Source: Candidatus Poseidonia sp. (GTDB lineage: Archaea > Thermoplasmatota > Poseidoniia > Poseidoniales > Poseidoniaceae). Taken from it: a stretch of DNA of 55,824 nt. The stretch is from NCBI GenBank assembly GCA_016778305.1, contig JADHPT010000012.1:1-55824 (forward strand), written 5' to 3'. Position 1 is the stretch's first letter, and every line of letters begins with the position of its first letter. Position numbers and translations under genes: made by a program. Shown here one piece after another: positions 32,917-41,900 of the stretch. The notes beneath the pieces are model-generated. The model ran no database searches, was not told the origin of the DNA, and worked only from the letters and a program-made list of their open reading frames with translations.

Positions 32917-34056
32917 TCAACGATCGGTCTCTCCAATACACGGATCAAAGCTGCCCATGATGGCAGGAATGTCGGCTACCTTGTATCCGATCATTGTCTT
33001 TGCAACATAAGGAATGGTGATGAACATCGGTGAGCGGATTGACAGGCGGTAAGGGTTCTTTCCTCGCCCATCGCCGCCGCCCTTGATGTAGAATTGGGAG
33101 GCGCCACGAGTGCACTCGTAGTGTGAGAAACCTGTTGCGCCTTCCGGAGCGCGTGTGGGTGCTTTGGCGAGAATCATCGCATCCCCGCTGGCGTAATTGG
33201 TATTCTTTCCACCGGGAATCTTTTCGATAGCATCAAGGATCATGCGGCAGGATTGGCGCATTTCTTCCATCCTGACTCGGTAACGGTCGTAACAATCGGC
33301 ACCTTTGACCGAGGTTGGCTTCTCAACCGCAGGCTCCCAGTCCACTTGGTCATAGACGGAATAGGGGTGAGCCCAACGAACGTCGTAATTGACACCAGCA
33401 GCACGAATGTTTGGTCCAGAGACGCCAGCGTTGACCATATCTTCGGCCTTGGCATATCCAACACCTTGCAGGCGTACGAGCCAGATTGTGGATTCGTCGA
33501 GCATCATTTCATATTCCTCAATTCGCTTTTCAAACAACTTGACCTTCGCAATGAGGCGGTCGGCAAATCCTACGGGTATGTCTCGCTTGACACCACCGAC
33601 ACGTGGGTAATTGTAATGCATTCGAGAGCCCCCGAGTTCTTGCAGTAAATCAAGGAACATTTCGCGGTCACGCATGCACCAGGTCATGAGTGTGAGGCTA
33701 CCGATATCGGGACCATAAGCGCCAAGCCACATCAAGTGAGATGCGAGTCGCTGGCACTCGGCAGAAATCAAACGGATGTATTCGGCACGTTCGGGAACAT
33801 CAACCTCGAGCAGGTCTTCTGCAGCATAGATATAGGAATTGGCCCATGTCATAGCGCTAACGTAGCAAAGGCGGTCGCAATAAGGTGTGATTTGAGTGAA
33901 GTCGCGTGCCTCCGCGATTTTTTCCACGCCTCGGTGAATGTAGCCAAGTTCGGCATCGGTGTCAACGACTGTTTCACCATCCACCTTGACACGAAGCGTC
34001 CAAAGTCCGTGCGTCATTGGGTGTTGAGGACCCATTGTAATCCACATTTGTGCCAT
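32917..34056 (-). CDS. nuoD: Complex I subunit D (49 kDa-like)
   Basis: The 379-residue subunit is the 49-kDa homolog that forms the quinone site with NuoB. It has WITMGPQHPMTHG (quinone-binding His), ELGYIHRGVEKIAEAR, DRLCYVSAMTWANSY, MWLGAYGPDIGSLT and the C-terminal GSFDPCIGETDR end. It carries none of the [NiFe]-binding cysteines of hydrogenases, as expected for respiratory complex I. Overlapping antisense frames are shadows. Confidence 0.95.
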   Translation of the reverse strand: MAQMWITMGPQHPMTHGLWTLRVKVDGETVVDTDAELGYIHRGVEKIAEARDFTQITPYCDRLCYVSAMTWANSYIYAAEDLLEVDVPERAEYIRLISAECQRLASHLMWLGAYGPDIGSLTLMTWCMRDREMFLDLLQELGGSRMHYNYPRVGGVKRDIPVGFADRLIAKVKLFEKRIEEYEMMLDESTIWLVRLQGVGYAKAEDMVNAGVSGPNIRAAGVNYDVRWAHPYSVYDQVDWEPAVEKPTSVKGADCYDRYRVRMEEMRQSCRMILDAIEKIPGGKNTNYASGDAMILAKAPTRAPEGATGFSHYECTRGASQFYIKGGGDGRGKNPYRLSIRSPMFITIPYVAKTMIGYKVADIPAIMGSFDPCIGETDR

Positions 34057-34065
34057 GATATCGCC

Positions 34066-34719
34066 TCACTTCACCCGACCCTCGTCGGTAGGTTTTCGAC
34101 CGAAGCCTTGGGCGTCGTCGTACATTTCGTTGAAATCGTGGTAACGGATTTTATGTTGCTTTTGCAGGGGATGGAAGCCTTCTGGACTGTCGTGAGGGTT
34201 GAGCACACGGTGCATGTTTTCATGGCCCTCGAATTTGATACCAACCAAATCCCAGGTTTCTTTTTCATTCCAGTCAGCACCAACCCAGATGCTCTGGACA
34301 CTGGGCACGGAGGGCACGTCGGTCTGAGGCAAGGTGATCAGCACTTCGAATTCAAGTGGAACGTCCTTACCCGACAATTTCTCAGCCACGTGGACTGTGT
34401 TGGTGTGAGGCTTTTGATCGGTGACTGGTTGACGCATCAGGTGATAGACGACGTCCCACCCTCGGTCGTCGCCGCCTTCAGGGAAGTGCGTACCCGTAAC
34501 CATCGAGCAATAATTTGCACCGAGGTCGAACCGAAGGGTCTTAGCGAGCGCAACCCAGTGTTGAGGGGGGCTGTGGATACGAACAAATGGCATTTTGAAA
34601 TCATTGGAGTGATGTTCAACGGTAGCCTCGATGCCAGCTCCACCGTAGCGCTCCATCACCGATGCAACACATGCAGCAGCTGCCGTTTCGGCTTGCTCGT
34701 TGGTGACGCGCATTCCCAC
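34066..34719 (-). CDS. nuoC: Complex I subunit C (30 kDa-like)
   Basis: The 217-residue subunit matches the 30-kDa family in its IWVGADWNEKETWDLVGIKFEGH and RVLNPHDSPEGFHPLQK blocks, in which an ERE/WDLxG motif is characteristic. It bridges the Q-module subunits. GTG at 34719 has GAGGA at ideal spacing; an ATG two codons downstream (34713) is possible. Spacing to nuoB is 2 bp. Confidence 0.93.
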   Translation of the reverse strand: MGMRVTNEQAETAAAACVASVMERYGGAGIEATVEHHSNDFKMPFVRIHSPPQHWVALAKTLRFDLGANYCSMVTGTHFPEGGDDRGWDVVYHLMRQPVTDQKPHTNTVHVAEKLSGKDVPLEFEVLITLPQTDVPSVPSVQSIWVGADWNEKETWDLVGIKFEGHENMHRVLNPHDSPEGFHPLQKQHKIRYHDFNEMYDDAQGFGRKPTDEGRVK

Positions 34720-34721
34720 GG

Positions 34722-35315
34722 TCAGTCCTCCCCGACGATGACGGGCTTGTCGCCCTTGCGACCACTGCTCGGAGCAGCACCAATTCGGATGATTTTCTCA
34801 CGCAGCAATCCAAAACCATCGATGAGGGCTTCCGGGCGTGGCGGGCATCCAGGAATGTAAACGTCTACGGGAATGACGGTGTCAACGCCCTCGAGGATGT
34901 TGTAGGATTGGAAATAAGGGCCACCGGAAATAGCGCATTCGCCCATTGCGATGCAATACTTCGGCTCGGGCATTTGTTCCCAAAGACGGACGACCTTATC
35001 GGCGAACTTTTTGGTGATCGGCCCGTTGACGAGGAGGACATCGGATTGACGAGGAGAGGAGCGGAACAGGACCCCGAAACGATCCCCGTCAAATCGTGGC
35101 GTAGCGGCAGCGGCCATCTCAATCGCACAGCACTTGATTCCCAAATGCAGGGTAAAGAGCGATTTGCGGCCAGCCCAGTTGAAATAACGTCCTGCGAGAA
35201 CGCTGAGGAATTGCTTAATTTTGGTTGCCTTGAGGGCTTCGTCGGTGACGTCACCAACCATTTCCACCAAAGCACGGCTGTTGAAAGCTGCGTAGTTTTC
35301 GTCTTGTCCTGCCAT
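34722..35315 (-). CDS. nuoB: Complex I subunit B
   Basis: The 197-residue subunit holds cluster N2, the last electron donor to quinone. It contains Cys-Cys in GIKCCAIEMAAAA, Cys in MGECAISGG and Cys in IPGCPPRPEAL, the full ligand set, and the DVLLVNGPITKKFA block. A C-terminal SGRKGDKPVIVGED stretch follows. It starts at ATG after GAGTTGAAATG-like sequence and is 11 bp downstream of nuoA. Confidence 0.95.
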   Translation of the reverse strand: MAGQDENYAAFNSRALVEMVGDVTDEALKATKIKQFLSVLAGRYFNWAGRKSLFTLHLGIKCCAIEMAAAATPRFDGDRFGVLFRSSPRQSDVLLVNGPITKKFADKVVRLWEQMPEPKYCIAMGECAISGGPYFQSYNILEGVDTVIPVDVYIPGCPPRPEALIDGFGLLREKIIRIGAAPSSGRKGDKPVIVGED

Positions 35316-35326
35316 TTCAACTCACC

Positions 35327-35806
35327 TCAAATGTAAATGCGACCTCGCTTGCGGAAAACATACCACACGCCGAGCGACATGGTGGCAAAGAAGGCCCCCA
35401 AGGTGATCAGAGCACTGGTAGCTCGCTCGACTGCTCCCGTCCGATCCACTACGTCTTGAGCGGTGGCATCGGAAGCGACCATGCCCCCGAGAACGAGGAA
35501 CATGAAAGCCACGTCGAAAACAAGGAAGATAATGGCGTACCAGTAATATTGGAAGTGGAATTGAATCATAGCATCTCCCACAGGCTCGCTACCACATTCA
35601 AAGGTCGTGAGCCGACGAGGATAGAGGCTGTGGTCGCGCTCGTAGCCTTCGAGCAAGTAGGAACGTGTAATGTGCGGACGGGCAGGGTCGACCTTGGGAC
35701 GAACGACCCACGTGATGAGGAAATTTGTGAGCGGCATGATGATTCCGACAATCGTCAAAAATCCAATGGAAAGATAGGCGCTTGGTACTGATTCAAGTCC
35801 CGACAT
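35327..35806 (-). CDS. nuoA: Complex I subunit A
   Basis: The 159-residue subunit has three helices and the conserved TTFECGSEPVGDAMIQFHFQYYWYAIIFLVFDVAFMF region, where the Glu/Cys loop and FDxE/F(D)VA helix mark NuoA. It opens the operon A-B-C-D-H-I-J1-J2-K-L-M-N. The usual length is 120-150 residues. Upstream lies a 160-bp gap. Confidence 0.95.
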   Translation of the reverse strand: MSGLESVPSAYLSIGFLTIVGIIMPLTNFLITWVVRPKVDPARPHITRSYLLEGYERDHSLYPRRLTTFECGSEPVGDAMIQFHFQYYWYAIIFLVFDVAFMFLVLGGMVASDATAQDVVDRTGAVERATSALITLGAFFATMSLGVWYVFRKRGRIYI

Positions 35807-35887
35807 TGTGACACCATCTAAGAACGCCTACGCTCTCTATTCTTTCCCAATTGACCCCCCTCAATAAGCGTTGTCAAAGGCCATGGA

Positions 35888-35895
35888 CATATAGC
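35888..35895 (-). promoter_or_regulatory. TATA-like box for the nuo operon
   Basis: GCTATATG on the minus strand lies about 85 bp upstream of the nuoA ATG, in the only gap over 100 bp before the 14-gene run nuoA-nuoN, aIF1A, rio1. By eye only. Confidence 0.3.
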
Positions 35896-35933
35896 GCCTG
35901 TCAAGGACTTCTTTTCCTCGGTCAAGATGAACG

Positions 35934-35951
35934 TTTTTTCAGAATGAAAAA
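35934..35951 (-). terminator. Possible T-rich terminator after the 958-aa surface protein gene
   Basis: TTTTTC ATTCT GAAAAA on the minus strand forms a 6-bp A/T hairpin whose first arm is a T-run; archaeal RNA polymerase ends mainly at T-runs. It lies 16 bp beyond the stop codon of the surface protein and before the nuo promoter. Confidence 0.35.
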
Positions 35952-35966
35952 GGGTCTGCTGAAGAC

Positions 35967-38843
35967 TCACCGCTTGCGTATGATGGCAACGAGGGCAAGC
36001 AACAGGAGCATACCCGCTGCAACGGCTTGAACCGTGGTGTTGTTAGCCAATGAGATGACGCCGTCAGGTGCGGAGCCTTGGGCGGCAAACTCGATGTTCT
36101 GACGGTCGAGAACACCGGTCTCGGTCGGTTCTGCAGAGAGTGTAAATTTGTACAGGTCATCGATTTCTGCCCCGTAGGGTGCACGGACGGTGACGTTGAC
36201 GTAGAGACGTTCACCTTCGTCCAAGGTGCACATCAATTCACTGCCCTCATTCTTACAATCGGTATTATCGCTGTCAAGAACCACTGACCATCCACGAAGG
36301 TTCTCAGAGGTGAAGATCCGAATCTCGGTGCGGACGTTGCCCGTGTTGACAATGGATATTTCCGTACTAACGGCAGCCTCGCCGTAGGTGATGTCCACCT
36401 CTTGGCGGGACCCGGCTTCAATGAATTCAATGTCATGGATGATGCTGACTTCAAGCGAAAGGGTCACCAAACCACTGCGGTTTGCTGCATTGGAAACACT
36501 GGTTGCCAGAACCTCAAGCAGGCCACTCTGACCTGTTTCTGCACCTGGGTTTACGCGTATCGTCATCTCGAGATATACCTCAAACGCCTTGGCCTCATAT
36601 CCGTCAATGAGGCCGTTGTCGATCCTCTTTTGGTCAGCTGCATTGACGTCGGCCCCCAAGTAGGGGGTGTTGGTGGTGGGGTCAAGAACGAAGGTCGCAT
36701 TGCCGATATCCCAAATTCCGTAGCCTTTTGGAACGGTCAACTCACCGGTGACGGGCAAGCCATAGGCGGTAATCGAACGAGTAGCAATTCCTTCAAGGCC
36801 CCCGATTGTAAAGACTGCTTCGTCTTCTCCATCCCCTGTGTTGCGAATCCACATTCCAAGTGTTTGCTCACCGCTAGGTGGCAAAATAATCGAAGCAGTT
36901 GTCGCGGTATCGGTTGCTTCAAAGCGAAGGTCCATTGAGAAATTGCGATCGGAAAGAACGGCAAGGAAGACTGCTTCGCGTTGATTATCTGGTATGCCAT
37001 CTCCGTTCTTGTCCTGACTGTTGGGGTCGTCTTTGTTTCGGATGCGGACCGTGACCTGGGAGTTTTCAAGTTCTTCTTCCCCGTCAACACTTACCACAAG
37101 ATACACCGTCGTGGTTCTTTGCGGATCGACCTCAATTTCGCTGAATGGCATGCCGTCCTCATTTTCAAAGGAAGTGCCCCATGAAGGATTGGCTGTTTGA
37201 GACACAACGGAGAGACTGATGGTGTCCCTCACGTTTCCGTCATTGACGATGTCGATTGGGAAACGGACTTCGGTACCTGAACGCCCGGTTTGATCCGTGG
37301 CGGGCACATTGACATCCATGGCGTGAACGGCTGCAACGGAGACGCTGAGAGTGGTCGAGTCATAGGCGGTGCCACCGCTTGATGGCAGGACGCTGAACGT
37401 GAGCTCGATTTGTTCTGTCGCCAGAGCATTTTCTGGTACACGGACGGTGATATCAATACTGGTTGATTTGTCATTGCCGTGGCGTGAACCAACTGAAACG
37501 GTTGATTGTTCCAGTTGAACCGCCCATCCGGTCGGAGCAGAGGAAGAGGCGATGCGCAAGTTATCGGGTCCGTTACCTTGATTGGTCACGGTGATTGACG
37601 TGGATTTATTGCTGCCTGGTTCGATGTTTGAAAGCAATGATGTGGCTACAGAGATACTTGCACCGTAGGATTGACCCACGATCACCCTCAAGTTGGTTTG
37701 GCACTTGACCGTCGAACCCTCTTTACCAGCGATGGTAATGACTGTTTCAGTTCCTGCTGTCACCGAGTCGTCGGGAGAGACTGTGAAATCAAAACTTCTC
37801 TCACCGTTGCCGTTATTATAGGGCAGGAGACCGGATGAAGCACCATCAACTTGGACCCAAGAGGCTTTGCTACCAACAGCAGAAGCGGTGACCGTCCAGT
37901 CGGCGTTGCCGGCGTTAGCGTAGGTCGCTACGACCGTTGATTCGGCATCGGGATTTACCGTAATGCTTGTTTTGCTGAGTTCGACTTCGCATTCCTTTAA
38001 CTCGGGAACATTCAACTCGAAATCTTCGGTGTCCTTGGCTTCTTGTGAGGGGTCATTTGCGACCGTTCCGGTTACTTCCCAGCAATACTTGTCTGCGGAT
38101 TGTCCTTCTGGAACTTCCACCGTCGCTGTGACGGTTTCAGATTCATCTTGGTCAATGTTGACCGAGGTTTCGCTCAGAGTAACGGTAAATTCCGATGCAC
38201 TACCGCAACCTGGCCCCGAACTCTCATCCACGACCAAATTGATGGTCTCGTTGGTTTGACCGGTATTTTCTACCTCGACAAGATAGTCAATTTCTTCCTC
38301 CCCGCCCCAGGTCTTTTCGTTGTTATTGATGATGATATCAACGCCGAAAATGGCGCTTCCTGAACCATCTCCTGCCGTCGTTGTGACGGTGACCGCTTCT
38401 TGGGCTGGAGCACCTGCAACATCGGGAGGCGTCGCTTGCTCATTGGCCGTCACGGTCACGGTTGTGTCACAGGTACCTTCTGCAGCCTGTGTGAGCGTAA
38501 TGTTCATCGCTGCTTCTTCGTATGAGCCAGCGTCAATAAGGCCGGTAATCTGGGTGATGGTCGATGTGTATGCATTGCATTCAGCCGTAGCCTCTTCAGT
38601 AGTGGCCAGTGAGACGGTCACTGGGTTTGATCCAGTGTTGCGCACACGTATCGTATATTCACCGGATTCTCCAGGGTTTACCTCGAGGGCTGAAGGGATA
38701 GGCGTCACTTGAATTGAAGCATCACGAGCACCGTCTGCACTTGCGAGGGGAGCGGCAAGTGGAATGAGGGCCGCACACAAGACAGCCACAAGGAAGACTG
38801 CTCGGCGTTGTTGCCTCGCATCCGCGGCAGCACGAGACCTCAT
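35967..38843 (-). CDS. COG1470-like surface protein with seven beta-sandwich repeats
   Basis: The 958-residue protein starts with a signal peptide (ATG at 38843; AVFLVAVLCAALIPLAAPLASA) and then has at least seven repeats of a NEW3/CARDB-like beta sandwich, each with a xNTG or NxGN turn, e.g. YTIRVRNTGSNPVTVSL, DYLVEVENTGQTNETINL, ITVTNQGNGPDNLRI, STEISIVNTGNVRTEIRIF. A terminal hydrophobic helix followed by RKR anchors it. A role as surface layer component or polymer-binding protein is inferred. An upstream in-frame ATG at 38894 would add 17 residues. Confidence 0.8.
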   Translation of the reverse strand: MRSRAAADARQQRRAVFLVAVLCAALIPLAAPLASADGARDASIQVTPIPSALEVNPGESGEYTIRVRNTGSNPVTVSLATTEEATAECNAYTSTITQITGLIDAGSYEEAAMNITLTQAAEGTCDTTVTVTANEQATPPDVAGAPAQEAVTVTTTAGDGSGSAIFGVDIIINNNEKTWGGEEEIDYLVEVENTGQTNETINLVVDESSGPGCGSASEFTVTLSETSVNIDQDESETVTATVEVPEGQSADKYCWEVTGTVANDPSQEAKDTEDFELNVPELKECEVELSKTSITVNPDAESTVVATYANAGNADWTVTASAVGSKASWVQVDGASSGLLPYNNGNGERSFDFTVSPDDSVTAGTETVITIAGKEGSTVKCQTNLRVIVGQSYGASISVATSLLSNIEPGSNKSTSITVTNQGNGPDNLRIASSSAPTGWAVQLEQSTVSVGSRHGNDKSTSIDITVRVPENALATEQIELTFSVLPSSGGTAYDSTTLSVSVAAVHAMDVNVPATDQTGRSGTEVRFPIDIVNDGNVRDTISLSVVSQTANPSWGTSFENEDGMPFSEIEVDPQRTTTVYLVVSVDGEEELENSQVTVRIRNKDDPNSQDKNGDGIPDNQREAVFLAVLSDRNFSMDLRFEATDTATTASIILPPSGEQTLGMWIRNTGDGEDEAVFTIGGLEGIATRSITAYGLPVTGELTVPKGYGIWDIGNATFVLDPTTNTPYLGADVNAADQKRIDNGLIDGYEAKAFEVYLEMTIRVNPGAETGQSGLLEVLATSVSNAANRSGLVTLSLEVSIIHDIEFIEAGSRQEVDITYGEAAVSTEISIVNTGNVRTEIRIFTSENLRGWSVVLDSDNTDCKNEGSELMCTLDEGERLYVNVTVRAPYGAEIDDLYKFTLSAEPTETGVLDRQNIEFAAQGSAPDGVISLANNTTVQAVAAGMLLLLALVAIIRKR

Positions 38844-38909
38844 GGCGTGCGCTCGTGGTCCTCCTATCAAAACCCTATGCTCTTCTCGTATCAAAACGAG
38901 GCTTCATCA

Positions 38910-41900
38910 TCAAGCATTCACAAAGACCTCTGCACTGGCTTGGCAGTTGGTACATTGCGTTAATTCTGCTGCTTTGCATCCCGCTTCACCATCAGCGTGG
39001 TAACGGGCCCCACAACTTGGACAGCCGATTGCCTTTCCAGCGACTGGTTTTCGACATGACCAACAAATCGGAGCCTGTGTCAAAACTGGTGTTGCAGGAT
39101 TTGGCGTCGGCATTTGAGCCACCATTTTGGGCATCATTGGAGCGAGAGGAACCTCACGACTGCGGCGAGCCTGCAAAGCCAAGACAAGGAAGGCCACGAC
39201 GAGAACGACGCCGAGAAGAGAAATGGCCATGGTCGTAGTAAGTCCAGATGTGGCTGAGGTTCCGATCGGCTCTCCAGTTGCTGTGACATCAAATGAAAAG
39301 GCGGCTTGGGATGATGGGCTGTCAACGAGTTGCAACGAAACACTGGCGTTCCCGGGAGCATCGGCACGTATGTTGAGGCGTACCAGAGTTGATTGGCCAA
39401 CCTCCAAATCCAGAAGGTCGTTTCCGTCAACAGAAACGCTCCAGTCATCTATATCGAGCGTTCGAAGTTGTCGCTGGAGTGGAGTGTTTCCACTGTTCGT
39501 AATTTCAACCGTCACTTGGCGTTGTTCGCCTGTATTGAAGGCGGGAACGGCCCCTAAATCCCAACGTACCTGTTCGTTAACGGACACCAGTAATCCAACC
39601 GTCGTGCTCAATTCAACACCGTTATCCGTAAGAGTGAGGGTGAATGAAGGCTCGCTCAGTGGTGGAGTTGAGGCTGCAATCAACACATTGCAGACCACCG
39701 GTACAACCTGGCCGATGCTTACGGATTCAACAGGAGTACAATCCCCGAACATGGAGGGAGGCAATTGCAAGCTGGCACTCGGAGACCACGCTGTTTCCGC
39801 ACCATTGCTCAAGAGCCAGGTGAACTTCATCGATTCCCCAGAGGGATGGGACCCTGGGCCCTGAGCAGTACCGTAGGTGGTTCCGTCACTGAATTCCAAA
39901 CCAACGAAGGCCAGTTCTGGATTGGGAAGAACCTCTACATCCAGCCTTTGTTCCCATGAAAAGCGAGATGATCCGTTGTCGAGATTGAATTTGAAGACCC
40001 CTGAACGTGCATTACCGTTGCCCTCAAGAGTAAACAACAGATTTTTTGTCGAAGCCCACGGAAGGTCGAAAGGTTCAGTATTGCTGGCAATCGACCAACC
40101 ACTTGGCAACTCAAATGAAGGGGAAAGACGCATGTCTGTATTTCCTTTATGCTCAGCTGAGAACATCAGACTGATACTTGAATCGGGACGTAGGGTGCCG
40201 ATTGAAGATTCCAAATTGATGGCTATCTCACGGATGGTCATGACCTTGATTGGGATTTCAAACTCGGTCAATTCTTGTCCTTCGGTTTGGCTCACCGCTG
40301 TGAGTTTCATCATTCGTTCAGCACCAGCAGCCGTCATGACTTGAGGCGGTATGAAGGAAAGCCCGACCGCCCTGTATGCTTCGCTGTTGATGAGGCCAGT
40401 GGATCCTGATGTTGCGCCTGCTTCGGTACCAAGATTGGTGAAGCCCGCACCCCATCCGGTCGGGGGTTCGAGGAAGAGGTCGTAACCGATGGGAGCATTT
40501 CCGTTATTGTAGAAACGTACGGTGATATTGGTTGGATCCGATGGATGTACTGGGACGATTTCATAATCAAATTCAAGGGCCGCTTCCGGCAGATCAGGGA
40601 CCACCAATTCAACGGTAAGAGGGTAGTCAACACCGTTGTCAACATCCAAACCAAGGAGATCTATTCGGTAGGTGCCCGGTGCTGGTGGAGCGGGATGAAC
40701 GAGCGTAACCGTGATGTATTCTGAGGCTTGTCCTGCCATCGAGAAATTTGAATTCGTACTTCCAACATACCAAGGCATGACCTCATCGGTTTCGACTTTC
40801 AGGACCGCTCCTGTATCCATGGAGGCGTTGGTATCGACAAGGGCGGTATTGGTGAGTGTGATATTCCATGAAGTAGTGGTCGTGGTGCTTGATTCCAACG
40901 TGATCGCGGATTGAGGCGTTTCCAACTTTACGCCCGGAGCGGTCACGTTGGTTTGAATGTCGAGAATGTTGTTATTTTCACGAATCTCCTCGAGGTTATC
41001 ATCCGGATCAATGATGAAGGAAAGGGTGGCTGGGCCTGCGGTTTGAGGCGTCCAGGACCACACGAGGTTCTTGGTTGCCCCAGCCCCCAATTCGATGGTT
41101 TTGCGGTCCAGTTCCACACCATCTACTTCAAACGCGATGGGAAAGGCATCGGCTTTGATGTTACCAAAATTGAAGAAACTGGTCGTGAGTTGCACCTCAT
41201 CACCCACTTGGGGAATGCCAACGTTCATCGAAAATCCATCGGGCTCAACCATCGGGTCAGGGCGTAAGTCATTCACACCATGGCCAAGAACTGCGATAGC
41301 ATAGGGTTGGGTTTTGGAGCCACTGTGTTGAGCATCCTTCACCTTGACCGTCCATGTTCCCTGGGAGGCTGAGTCAATCAGAACAACCTCGAGATTGTTG
41401 ACTGAATCGCGAGTCCCCCCGGTTGTTGAGCGGCCATTGGCGAAATCATTTCCGAGGTAAACCGTGCCGTCCGGGGCAGTAATTTCAAGGTCCAAATCAT
41501 TGACCAATTGAGCGTTTGAAAACCGTGAACCTCGCTCATCCGACCAGGTCAGAACGGCTTTGAATAAGCCCGAATTTTGGGTGAGGTTGAATGCATATGA
41601 TTTGCTATTCCCGGTTCCGGACAGGACCGAGCGGTCGTCCACCCAAATCCCTTGACCCGTTGAAGGTGCGAGGGTGTTTCGAAGATTGATTCGCCCCCAT
41701 CCTTCGTCATCATTGGGTATGTCACGTGTTCCCATGTCTTGCGCACCAAGAACAAGGAGTGCTTTGACCAAGGCACCTTGAGGTGATGGTCGCTGAGCGA
41801 TTTCCTGAAGGTATTCGCGTACCATGGTTGCCGCACCCGCTGCATTAGGGGTTGCCATGGAAGTTCCCGTATACTCGAGGTAGTAGGAATTGCTCCATGT

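Noticed and set aside
33736-34860. Long open frame on the plus strand across nuoD and nuoC (374 residues)
   Set aside because: It lies antisense to two strongly conserved complex I genes and its product shows no family features.
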